Assembly: GCF_002278075.1 (NCBI RefSeq)
Contig: NZ_CP022993.1
Coordinates: forward strand, 98,758 to 162,757
Length of the DNA stretch: 64,000 nucleotides
Direction: 5' to 3'
Source of the DNA: Paraburkholderia aromaticivorans
Lineage (GTDB): Bacteria; Pseudomonadota; Gammaproteobacteria; Burkholderiales; Burkholderiaceae
Below the pieces are notes generated by a model. That model ran no database searches. It saw only the letters and a program-made list of their open reading frames with translations, and was not told the DNA's origin. Shown here piece by piece: positions 16,740 to 24,518 of this stretch (position 1 is its first letter; every line of letters starts with the position of its first letter). Position numbers and translations under genes: made by a program.

Positions 16740-18188
16740 ATGATCGCAAGAAGAACCACCATCCGGCAACTACCGCTGACCGAGGTCGTTGACCGCGACA
16801 CTCCCGGCGTGACGCCGGTTAGCATCACCACACCCGAGGGCGGCACCATCTATCACACGGTCCCGCTCGCAGACCCCGCCACCGGCAAGCAGCGCGACGC
16901 ACGCTCGCAGTGGATCTCAAGCACCTTCCCTCTCTTCCCCGTTGTCCGACTTGCTGACGGCGCGCCGTGGGCTGAAGCGAACATCTGGCTCATCGATATG
17001 CTGGAGGCGAAGTCCTCGCCCAACATGTTGACGTACGCCAGCATCGCTGACGATCTGGCGGGGTTCCGTCGTTACCTGGATGACGAGGGTATCGACTGGC
17101 TAACGTTCCCCGCAAACAAGCGACAACGGCCGACCTACCGCTATAGCGCATCGATCAAGCTGGCCGTGCAGGCAGGCGAACTGTCTGCAGGAGTCGCGAA
17201 GCGTCGCATGGGTGCTGTAGTGCGCTTCTATCGCTGGCTCATAACCGAAGCAGGCTTCAGGCCCGCGAACGCGCCGTGGGTCGAATCTGATCGTTTCATT
17301 GGGTTCAAGGACCAGAAGGGATTCAGCGGCGTGATCGAGGTCAAGACCACTGACCTGTCGATCCGCTGTCGCCGCGCGGAAGACCCGTGGGACGATCGCA
17401 TTCAGGACGGCGGTCGCCTGCGCCCGCTCTCCTCTTCCGAGCAGTCGGTGCTACTTGAATCGTTAGCCGCTCTCGGCAACATCGAGATGACGCTGGTTCA
17501 TCTGTTCGCGCTGTTGACGGGAGCTCGCATCCAGACGGTACTGACCTTGCGTGCGAAACACGTAATGTGCAAGCCGGGCGAGTTTCACGGCGATGACTTC
17601 CGTCTCGCCTGCGGGCCGGGTACGGGCATCGACACGAAGGGCGGTGTCAAGGGCGTGTTGCACCTGCCGCGCGGTTTCTACGAGCGGCTGTACATCTACG
17701 TGCACAGCGATCGTGCGCGCAAGCGTCGCCAACTGGCAGACGGCGGCGATCACCCCGACCAGCCGCTCTTTCTGAGCTATCGCGGTGCGCCGCTCTACGA
17801 GGATCGCGCATCGCGCGGCCCGGTCAGCACTGGCCCTCAGGTGCGCCGTCACGTCAAGACTGGACAGGCCGTGCGTCAGTTCATCAAAGACGAACTATTG
17901 CCCATGATGCGCGCGCAGCTCGGCAACCTCAGGTACGAGTTTAGCTTTCACGACCTGCGTGCAACCTTCGGGCTGAACATGGTCGACGCGATGACCGCGA
18001 ATGAGACCAAGTACACGCGGGCGCTCGATCAGTTGCGGCAGCTGATGTGGCACACACGACTGTCCACGACCGAGGGCTATCTCAGCTACCGCGAGAACCG
18101 CAAGCTGTTCGACGCTGTGCAGGACAGCTGGGGCACACACCTGTCGACGCTGGTCACGCGCGCCCTGGACACTGCGGTGGCAGTATGA
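16740..18188 (+). CDS. ginA: Tyrosine recombinase GinA-like (first of a trio)
   Basis: A 482-residue phage-integrase-fold protein. Catalytic positions are visible as the Arg in GARIQTVLTLRAKHV, the FHDLRATFGLN box (H-x-x-R), and WHTRLSTTEGYLSYRE with the presumed nucleophilic Tyr. The N-terminal 180 residues form a core-binding part with a helical KLAVQAGELSAGVAKRRMGA stretch. The ATG at 16740 follows AGAGG; a longer frame from 16695 lacks such a site. Its stop overlaps the next start as ATGA (18185). It would join the ends of the element with a target in concert with the next two proteins. The gin name is by arrangement and not by direct comparison. Confidence 0.78.
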   Translation: MIARRTTIRQLPLTEVVDRDTPGVTPVSITTPEGGTIYHTVPLADPATGKQRDARSQWISSTFPLFPVVRLADGAPWAEANIWLIDMLEAKSSPNMLTYASIADDLAGFRRYLDDEGIDWLTFPANKRQRPTYRYSASIKLAVQAGELSAGVAKRRMGAVVRFYRWLITEAGFRPANAPWVESDRFIGFKDQKGFSGVIEVKTTDLSIRCRRAEDPWDDRIQDGGRLRPLSSSEQSVLLESLAALGNIEMTLVHLFALLTGARIQTVLTLRAKHVMCKPGEFHGDDFRLACGPGTGIDTKGGVKGVLHLPRGFYERLYIYVHSDRARKRRQLADGGDHPDQPLFLSYRGAPLYEDRASRGPVSTGPQVRRHVKTGQAVRQFIKDELLPMMRAQLGNLRYEFSFHDLRATFGLNMVDAMTANETKYTRALDQLRQLMWHTRLSTTEGYLSYRENRKLFDAVQDSWGTHLSTLVTRALDTAVAV

Positions 18189-20065
18189 GCCGCCAGTACG
18201 AGGAAGTTCGCATGCCGATCGCGGTGGGCACGACGCTGCTGCACCCCGAGCGCGCGCTGCTCAAGTGGGAAGGCATTCGCAACCGTTCCGATATCGGACA
18301 GATCTGCTACCTGACGCGTGACACGTCGAACACGCGGCAAACGCGGCACACTTTCGACCCCAGAAGCTTCAGCAGCGAACGCACCAAGGTTGTACGCCTG
18401 CTGGTAACGCAGCTTTCTGAGCGTGTGACCCTTGGCGCCAAGCGTCCTGAGACTATCTACGGTGCTCTGCGCGGCGTGCTTGACTTCGTCAACTGGGCCG
18501 ACAGGCTGGGCTTGCATCAAGTGCTCTGTGATGAGAAGGCTACGGCGGATGCGGTTCATCGTTACTTTCGTGAGAAGCGTGAACAGGTCCCGCTGGGCAA
18601 CCTGAACCACAATACCGTCGCGCGCATTCAGCATAATCTGCTGTCGATGCTACGTGAGTTCTTCAGAAACGACGACTTCTGCGCCGATGCGAGGGTGCTG
18701 CGCCAGCAACAGTATGCTTATGCACCGACAGTTGTGCCCGACGCCGAGGCACAAGCCGCCTTGCTCGCGTGGGCTGACGCGCTCTTCAGCAGCATCAGCA
18801 CGCTGGTGCTCGAATTCAAGCCATATCCGGTGCGCGTGACCACGGCGCGAGGTGAGAATCTTTGCCTTGTTCCGCACACACATAGCCGTAGTGAAGGGGA
18901 CGACTCGAACGGCTTGCTTGGCTGGAATCTGGAGACGGGACAGCTGCGCACCCTGGAAGAACTCAAGAGGCGCATGGCCGAGGCTGGAGCTAAAAATCCT
19001 CGCCATCGTTCGTGGGCCATCGTTCGGTTAACGGCTAAACATCTTGCGGCGGCCAACGAGGACGCACAGTCACCGATCCGCCGCTCGCACGCTTCAATGG
19101 CGGCCTTTTGCTTCGCCACGCTGTTTCTGGCTGAAACGGGCGTCAGCCTCGCGCAGCTGCTGGCAATGAAGTGGAGCCCGGAGCTCGCCGCGAGCCTGCA
19201 GGATGCGTCTGTTGTACGTCAGAAGTTTCGCGAGGTTAAGTACCGTGCAGGTGGAATGGAAGTTACGTTCACCGTCTCGCTGGCCTTCATGCCAAAGCTC
19301 AAGGCGTATGTGGCATTGCGCAAATATCTTGTGCAGGACGCAAACTGGGACGCGTTGTTCATCGTAGTCGGGCATCATGCGCAGCTGCGGCGGCTAGCGG
19401 GTCTCTCAACCCAATTCCTTGATCGGCTTTACAGTCGACTCCGCACGCTCGGGATTGTGCTGCCGCGCATTAGCGCACGTCAGTGGCGTGCGGCAAAGCA
19501 GGATTGGGCAATAAGCAATCACGGCCCCGTCGTCGCAGCCAAGTTGATGGGCCACTCTTTGGCCACGGCGCTGCGCTCGTACTCGAACGGCACGGACACC
19601 GCGCACAAGGCTGAGATGGGCGCATTCCTCGCTTCAGTCGAGAAGACCGTGCTGAAGGCCGGCAACGACCCGGCGGGCACCATCAAGAGCGCGGTGGGCG
19701 TCTGCATCGAGTTCCACAAGCCTGCGCCGATCGCGGCTTCGGTCACCGTACAGCCTGACTGCCGCTCGACCGAAGGTTGCCTCTTCTGCGACCAGTACCG
19801 CGTGCACGCTGACGCCACCGACATCCGCAAGCTGCTGAGCTGCCGTCACTGCGTCAGGCTCGTGAGCGGGGGTGCTGGCTCGTTCGAGCAATACGAGAGC
19901 TCGTTCGGCGCGGTGCTGCGGCGCGTTGACTTCCTGCTGGTCGAACTGCGCAAGCGCGATTCCGCGCTGGTCGGTCAGATCGAGCGCGACGTTGATATTG
20001 ATGGAAATCTGGACGCTTTCTGGTCGACCAAGCTCGATCAGCTTTACGAATTGGGAGTGGCATGA
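18185..20065 (+). CDS. ginB: Tyrosine recombinase GinB-like
   Basis: A 626-residue protein of the same superfamily. The C-terminal catalytic region has ARQWRAAKQDW and then KLMGHSLATALRSYSNGT with a possible catalytic Tyr. At the position of the first catalytic Arg it reads LAETGVSLAQLLAMKW, with no Arg, so this subunit may be structural or may use another residue. A cysteine-rich segment near the C-terminus (CLFCDQYRVH, LSCRHCVRL) resembles a zinc-binding module. The start at 18185 overlaps the ginA stop (ATGA), and the stop overlaps ginC in the same way, suggesting translational coupling. Confidence 0.75.
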   Translation: MSRQYEEVRMPIAVGTTLLHPERALLKWEGIRNRSDIGQICYLTRDTSNTRQTRHTFDPRSFSSERTKVVRLLVTQLSERVTLGAKRPETIYGALRGVLDFVNWADRLGLHQVLCDEKATADAVHRYFREKREQVPLGNLNHNTVARIQHNLLSMLREFFRNDDFCADARVLRQQQYAYAPTVVPDAEAQAALLAWADALFSSISTLVLEFKPYPVRVTTARGENLCLVPHTHSRSEGDDSNGLLGWNLETGQLRTLEELKRRMAEAGAKNPRHRSWAIVRLTAKHLAAANEDAQSPIRRSHASMAAFCFATLFLAETGVSLAQLLAMKWSPELAASLQDASVVRQKFREVKYRAGGMEVTFTVSLAFMPKLKAYVALRKYLVQDANWDALFIVVGHHAQLRRLAGLSTQFLDRLYSRLRTLGIVLPRISARQWRAAKQDWAISNHGPVVAAKLMGHSLATALRSYSNGTDTAHKAEMGAFLASVEKTVLKAGNDPAGTIKSAVGVCIEFHKPAPIAASVTVQPDCRSTEGCLFCDQYRVHADATDIRKLLSCRHCVRLVSGGAGSFEQYESSFGAVLRRVDFLLVELRKRDSALVGQIERDVDIDGNLDAFWSTKLDQLYELGVA

Positions 20066-21945
20066 ACAATATGCTGATCGCGGCGCTCGCCGAACGCCCC
20101 GACTGGTATCGCATCGAAGACGATGCGGTCGTCACGCGCGACACGGATGGACACCCTGCTTCGCTGTTCGGTGACGACGCCTGGGACATCCGTGCATATG
20201 CGATTGGATCGCGCCGCACCAATATCCACTTTAGGGGTCACCCGCCTAACGACGCAGGCCGCATCCTTTCAGATACGACTACGCGTCAGTGGAAGCAGGT
20301 CATGTACTTTCTGATGCACGAAGCGACCGAGACGGTACCGGCGTCCAGTACTCTTCAATCTTGTTCAGTTTACCTGAAGGACTTCATTTTCTTTGCTGCC
20401 GAACGCCAGCTTACTCTTTATGAGGGGCTATCCAACATCCCCGTTGTTCTGGACTATGTGGCACAAGCCGGGATGGACATGAAGGCCCAACGCCTTCATT
20501 CGATTCTGGCGAAGCTTCATCGGCTGGGCGCCGAGGCCACAGGGCTGCGCGTGCCGTTGACCCAACTGCATAAGCCTCTGCTCGAACGCTCCGCGCAACG
20601 CGCCGGAAACTCACAATACGCGGTCATCCCGACGCGGATCTACCAGCACTTTCTGGCGACCTGCGAGCATGACCTCGGGATCGCTGAGAGCGTCGGGAAC
20701 GCGCTGTCGGACTATCTCGCGCGCGCATACGCCGGCGAGAGCCCTGACGTCTGTGCCGCACTGAAGACGGCTGCTGTCCACTTCGGGTGCAAGGACTCTC
20801 TTTACGTCGTTTCGTCGCTTGTGGCGAAGATCAGCGCGTTATGTCAGCTTGTCATCCTGTCGTTCACGGGCATGCGCGCAATGGAAGCGCAGAACCTGCC
20901 GTACCACTGTCTGAGCGAGACCCGGCTGGATGGTGTGACGCACTATGCCATCGAGGGCGTGACGACCAAGCTGTCCGGCGGGCGTCCCAAACGCGCATGC
21001 TGGGTGACGAGCCCGCTCGGTGCTCGCGCCGTCAGGCTCGCGCAACGGCTGTCTGGCGAGGCGCACCGTGCGCACAGCGCACCAGGCTACGCCGAATCGA
21101 CGGACGGTTCCCACCTGCTGTTCTGTCGGATGGGTCTGCATCTTAAGTACGTGGCAAACCGGGCGCCCAGTACCATACATAACGAGGTCGAAGCTTTTCG
21201 TGAGCGCGTCTTCCCAACGATTACGGCCGAGGACATCGCCGAACTGAAGCGTGTCGACATGCACCGCGCATGGGAAGACGAACCGAACTACACAGTCGGG
21301 CAGCAATGGCCGTTCACGCGTCATCAGCTTCGCCGCTCGCTCGCGCTGTATGCGCAACGCAGCGGCCTCGTCACGCTGCCGACGCTCAAGCGTCAGTTGC
21401 AGCACATCACGCAGGAGATGAGCATGTACTACGCTCGTGGCTCGGCGTTTGCGAAGGGCTTCATCGACACCGACAAGGCTCACTTCGCGAAGGAATGGGC
21501 CGAGGCGCAGGGCCTGTCCGAGTACCTTGCGTACGCTGAGCAGGTGCTGTTCTCTGACGAGCGGCTGTTCGGCGGGCACGCAGCATGGACACGGAGCCGT
21601 GCCGTGCAGGCGTCGCCTGTGTCGGTCTACTCACGCGAGCAAACGGTGAGGATGTTCGGGAAGGGCGAACTGGCGTACCGCGAGACGGTGCTGGGCGGCT
21701 GCGCCAGCGTCGAGCCGTGCAAGTCGACGCCGCTCGACTGGATGCGTCTGGATTGCCTTGAATCGAACTGCCGTAACCTCGTGGTCGTGCCGTCGAAGCT
21801 TCAGCGCGTGATCAAGGCGCAGCAGGCCACTGTCGAGAAGCTGCGCGCTGTCGATGAGGCGAGCGTCGAGAGCCGCATCGAGGCACAGACGCTGCAACGA
21901 CTGCTTGACGCGCAAGAGAAACTGATGAAACCGGAGGCCGCATGA
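20062..21945 (+). CDS. ginC: Tyrosine recombinase GinC-like
   Basis: The third large protein of the operon, 627 residues. The conserved catalytic features are FTGMRAMEAQNL (Arg I), FTRHQLRRSLALYAQ (H-x-x-R-like) and QEMSMYYARGS with the tyrosine. A cysteine cluster near the C-terminus (GGCASVEPC and LDCLESNCRNLVV) suggests a zinc-binding tail, as in ginB. It starts inside the ginB stop and ends inside the ginD start, each by an ATGA overlap. The trio of different recombinases in one operon implies a heteromeric complex. Confidence 0.78.
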   Translation: MNNMLIAALAERPDWYRIEDDAVVTRDTDGHPASLFGDDAWDIRAYAIGSRRTNIHFRGHPPNDAGRILSDTTTRQWKQVMYFLMHEATETVPASSTLQSCSVYLKDFIFFAAERQLTLYEGLSNIPVVLDYVAQAGMDMKAQRLHSILAKLHRLGAEATGLRVPLTQLHKPLLERSAQRAGNSQYAVIPTRIYQHFLATCEHDLGIAESVGNALSDYLARAYAGESPDVCAALKTAAVHFGCKDSLYVVSSLVAKISALCQLVILSFTGMRAMEAQNLPYHCLSETRLDGVTHYAIEGVTTKLSGGRPKRACWVTSPLGARAVRLAQRLSGEAHRAHSAPGYAESTDGSHLLFCRMGLHLKYVANRAPSTIHNEVEAFRERVFPTITAEDIAELKRVDMHRAWEDEPNYTVGQQWPFTRHQLRRSLALYAQRSGLVTLPTLKRQLQHITQEMSMYYARGSAFAKGFIDTDKAHFAKEWAEAQGLSEYLAYAEQVLFSDERLFGGHAAWTRSRAVQASPVSVYSREQTVRMFGKGELAYRETVLGGCASVEPCKSTPLDWMRLDCLESNCRNLVVVPSKLQRVIKAQQATVEKLRAVDEASVESRIEAQTLQRLLDAQEKLMKPEAA

Positions 21946-22304
21946 GCGATGCCATGACCGACTATTACGCCGCCCTTGAGCGGCTGAAGAAGCGCAACGG
22001 TGCGCGTATCAACAACGATACCGTGGCAATCGAGGCGGGCCGCAAGAAAGGCAGCATCAAGAAGTCGCGCCCTCAGTTCGCCGAGCTGATCGAAGCAATC
22101 GATGCGGTCAACGTCGTAGGCGAGCGGCCAAAGCTCGAACTGACCGAACGTCTGAACCGCGCGAAGGGCAACGCGAAGGATCTGCAGGCACAGCTTGACG
22201 AGTCGCTGGCTCGTGAACTCGCCCTGCTGCGTCAGGTATTTAGCCTGCGCAAAGAACTGGCAGCGCTGCGTGGCGGTAGTGTCCTGCCCTTGCAGTCGCG
22301 CTAG
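21942..22304 (+). CDS. ginD: Small coiled-coil protein GinD/TnpC-like
   Basis: A 120-residue basic protein that ends the recombinase operon. It has an N-terminal region (NDTVAIEAGRKKGSIKKSRP) like the small accessory protein of Tn554-type elements, followed by a long charged helix (KLELTERLNRAKGNAKDLQA onward) likely to form a coiled coil. It overlaps ginC by four bases. Such proteins are thought to help recombination or set its direction; its role here is inferred from position. About 150 noncoding bp follow up to the element end. Confidence 0.72.
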   Translation: MSDAMTDYYAALERLKKRNGARINNDTVAIEAGRKKGSIKKSRPQFAELIEAIDAVNVVGERPKLELTERLNRAKGNAKDLQAQLDESLARELALLRQVFSLRKELAALRGGSVLPLQSR

Positions 22305-22464
22305 ATCTCGAAATACGATATAGCAAACTTGCGGAGGAAGATGGACACGCGATGGTCGTTGTGTCCACTTTTTCTCCCAATCTAATGGACACCCTGCAGA
22401 CTGCCGATTTCAGTATTTTCAAGGTTCCGCCTGATGTCCATCGTTTTTCTCTTGCGCGTAGACC

Positions 22465-23331
22465 CAGCGCGAGCGCATAGCCAATCACTGCGCGGGTTGC
22501 CACATCGAGCACCAGCAGGATCCAGATCCTGTGCAGCACGAGCAATGTTTCGAAACCGAACGGATCGTCGATGCGCAGCGTCAGGCGCACGTCGATCTTG
22601 TGACCGTCGAATTCGACCTCCTCAAATGGACGGGTTGCGGGTTTGCGAACGGCTTCAGGATCGCCGTTCCAGCGATGGCTGATCTGCTGGGCGCCTGCTG
22701 CCCGAGCCGCCGCGTCGAAATTACGGTTCGACAGCGCGCGAGCATGACTGGCAAGCGATCGCTCGCCAAGATATTTCTGGTTGAAAGGATATTCGTGTGC
22801 CTGAATGCCCGACTGCCGGCATTGCGCAAGAAAGCCTCCATGCAGTCGCCACAGGTGCCGATGCACTTCGGTGAGCTCTGCATGCTTCCTGCTCCGTTCG
22901 GCGACCTTGCGTTCGATCCAGCGCGCGATGTCTGGATAACGCTGCAGCAACTGGCTGAAGGCGCCGCTGGCATTGCTTGCAATGCCCTCGCGGGATGGCT
23001 TGACCGGCGAGCGTCGGTCGTACGACCGCGTGTGCTGATAAGGGATCAATGCGCGGCAGCCGAAGATTCGACCATCGTCGTGCTGCGTGATGCATCGCTC
23101 GAAGACGCGATAAAGGTCGGTGAAACCCAGTTTCGTTTCCCGGCTGATTTCGCGCAAAGGTGTGTGGCCGTCCAAAAACAGCGTCATCGCCCGAATCCGG
23201 CGCTTCAGCAGGTCGCGCCCCTCATCAGAAAGCGCGCTGTCGTCTGCCGCCGGCCATTGACCAATATCGGCCAGATCGCGCGGAATGGAGCTTCGATCGA
23301 ACCGCAATGCGCCGAAGGCGATCTGCTTCAT
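22465..23331 (-). pseudogene. tniA: TniA/TnsB transposase, N-terminal part
   Basis: The N-terminal half of the DDE integrase, from ATG 23331 (MKQIAFGALRFDR) to the insertion point after YALALG. It has an N-terminal HTH-like region (FLDGHTPLREISRETKLG at about residues 53-70) and the first catalytic Asp in VEFDGHKIDVRL. It then has VLDVATRAVIGYALALG, where a second Asp is expected. Past that point the reading frame enters the recombinase element. The ATG overlaps the stop of the tnsA-like gene (23328-23331), giving the usual TnsA-TnsB order. Confidence 0.78.
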
Positions 23332-23999
23332 ACCAACTCCAGATAGGTATTCGGCCCCAGCGGCTCAAATGGAAGCGCCGGGCATCGCACGTCGCCGCGC
23401 AGTACCAGTCTGAAGACGACCGAGCGAACGAGCATCGGATCGACCGTCGCGAATTGCCGTTCGAGTTCTGCCAGCGTAGCGCCGTCGCTGCACGCGGTGA
23501 TTACGCCGGGTGCCAATTTCTCGACTGGAAGCGTGTGACTAGCTGCCAAGTAACGAAGCATCATGATCCGGTTTTCGCGAAGCACTTGAGGGTCGTCGAG
23601 CTCCGTTGGACGAATCATCTGCAACTGCAACGAAGAAGCCCGACTCCACGACTGAAAAGCCGGGAACAGGAGACTGCCCTGCGCCGCTGACGTCGCTTCC
23701 GCCGTTCTCAGCAAAAGGCACAATTTCTCGTCGTTGTGCGTGCGGACCCAGAAGTCGACAACCCGGGGCGGCTTTGCATCAGGAATGCAAACGGGCCGCT
23801 CGCAATACGTAATCACGTGCGGATCTGATTCGAGGCGAACCCACAGATCGAGGGCGAGCCGCCCAAACAAGGTTAGCCGGCGCCCGAGCTTCGGACCGAA
23901 GAGATCATATCGGTGCGCGCCGTGCGGACGTGCGTTGTTGACTGCCCGCAAGAAACGTGGTGGTATCATCGACAACGCTCCGGTTTGGCCGACCATCAT
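23328..23999 (-). CDS. tnsA: TnsA-like endonuclease
   Basis: A 223-residue protein in the position of TnsA, which cuts the 5' strands at transposon ends while TnsB cuts the 3' strands, allowing cut-and-paste transposition. The family core is seen in LWVRLESDPHVITYCERP (catalytic Glu) and VVDFWVRT (catalytic Asp). The final Q/E-x-K motif expected soon after is not clear: the sequence reads EKLCLLLRTAE, so the lysine may be lost. The C-terminal 90 residues look like a winged-helix TnsC-binding part. An internal Met at 23969 is another possible start. It overlaps tniA by four bases. Confidence 0.65.
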   Translation of the reverse strand: MMVGQTGALSMIPPRFLRAVNNARPHGAHRYDLFGPKLGRRLTLFGRLALDLWVRLESDPHVITYCERPVCIPDAKPPRVVDFWVRTHNDEKLCLLLRTAEATSAAQGSLLFPAFQSWSRASSLQLQMIRPTELDDPQVLRENRIMMLRYLAASHTLPVEKLAPGVITACSDGATLAELERQFATVDPMLVRSVVFRLVLRGDVRCPALPFEPLGPNTYLELV

Positions 24000-24518
24000 G
24001 TTTTAGTACAAAACGAGCCGGACATCCGCCCGTCTGACATCGACGGGTTTGCGGTTTCGCACGTCAATTCAATCATTACAGAATACGTATCAATCGCTAC
24101 GTTTTTCGACGTCAATAAATGTGTATATGCACATTATCCGCGTTTTGGCGACCGGACTATCCGGCGACCGCGTCCAGCCGTGAAACAATCCAACGGAAAG
24201 ACGGCGAAATTGGCCGCAAAGCCTTGCCGTCACTGCTTCTTAGGATGATGAAGTCGTCCACTTCCCTGTTTCACGAACGCGTCAGGTAGAGAGCGCCGGG
24301 GCATGTGACATTTCAGACATTCTCTTCCTTCGTTTGGCATTTCCGACTTTCGCTTCTTCACGCGCAGAAGCAAAAGTAATTACGACACAGACAGCAACCC
24401 AACCCTCGCCCATTGCCGGCTGACCGGAGGTGCTGCAACTTTCCCTTCAACCGACGGACGCTCAGGCGCGCAGCGTAGTGAACAACACATTTTCCGTAAT
24501 CAGGAACAGGCCACGCGG
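24000..24518. other. Noncoding stretch between tnsA-like gene and DUF3701 integrase
   Basis: About 520 bp with lower GC in its first third (near 24060-24140) than its surroundings, which fits the end of a Tn7-like element. Related short sequences such as CACGTCAATTCAATC (24059) and GACGTCAATAAATG (24109) could be transposase-binding repeats, but the evidence is weak. No gene is evident. Confidence 0.35.

Larger units (their letters stand above)
16653..22460 (+). mobile_element. Four-gene recombinase element (GInt-like) inserted in tniA
   Basis: The 5.8-kb unit interrupts tniA. It is flanked by GACC on both sides (16649-16652 and 22461-22464). Near each end is an imperfect inverted repeat, TATGCGCAAGCCAAGAACGAT (16655-16675) and, on the opposite strand, TACGCGCAAGAGAAAAACGAT (22460-22440). 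It encodes three large tyrosine recombinase-type proteins and a small protein in a four-gene operon with ATGA overlaps. This is the arrangement of ginABCD in GInt islands; Tn554 (tnpABC) and recombinase-in-trio elements are related alternatives. No cargo gene is present. Confidence 0.72.
13289..23999 (-). mobile_element. Decayed Tn7-like transposition module (tnsA-like, tniA, tniB, tniQ)
   Basis: Four minus-strand genes in the order TnsA-like endonuclease, TniA/TnsB transposase, TniB/TnsC ATPase and TniQ/TnsD selector overlap or nearly overlap each other, as in Tn7-like transposons. tniA is split by a 5.8-kb recombinase element. tniA, tniB and tniQ each also have point lesions. No cargo and no clear transposon ends could be defined. 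Confidence 0.75.
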
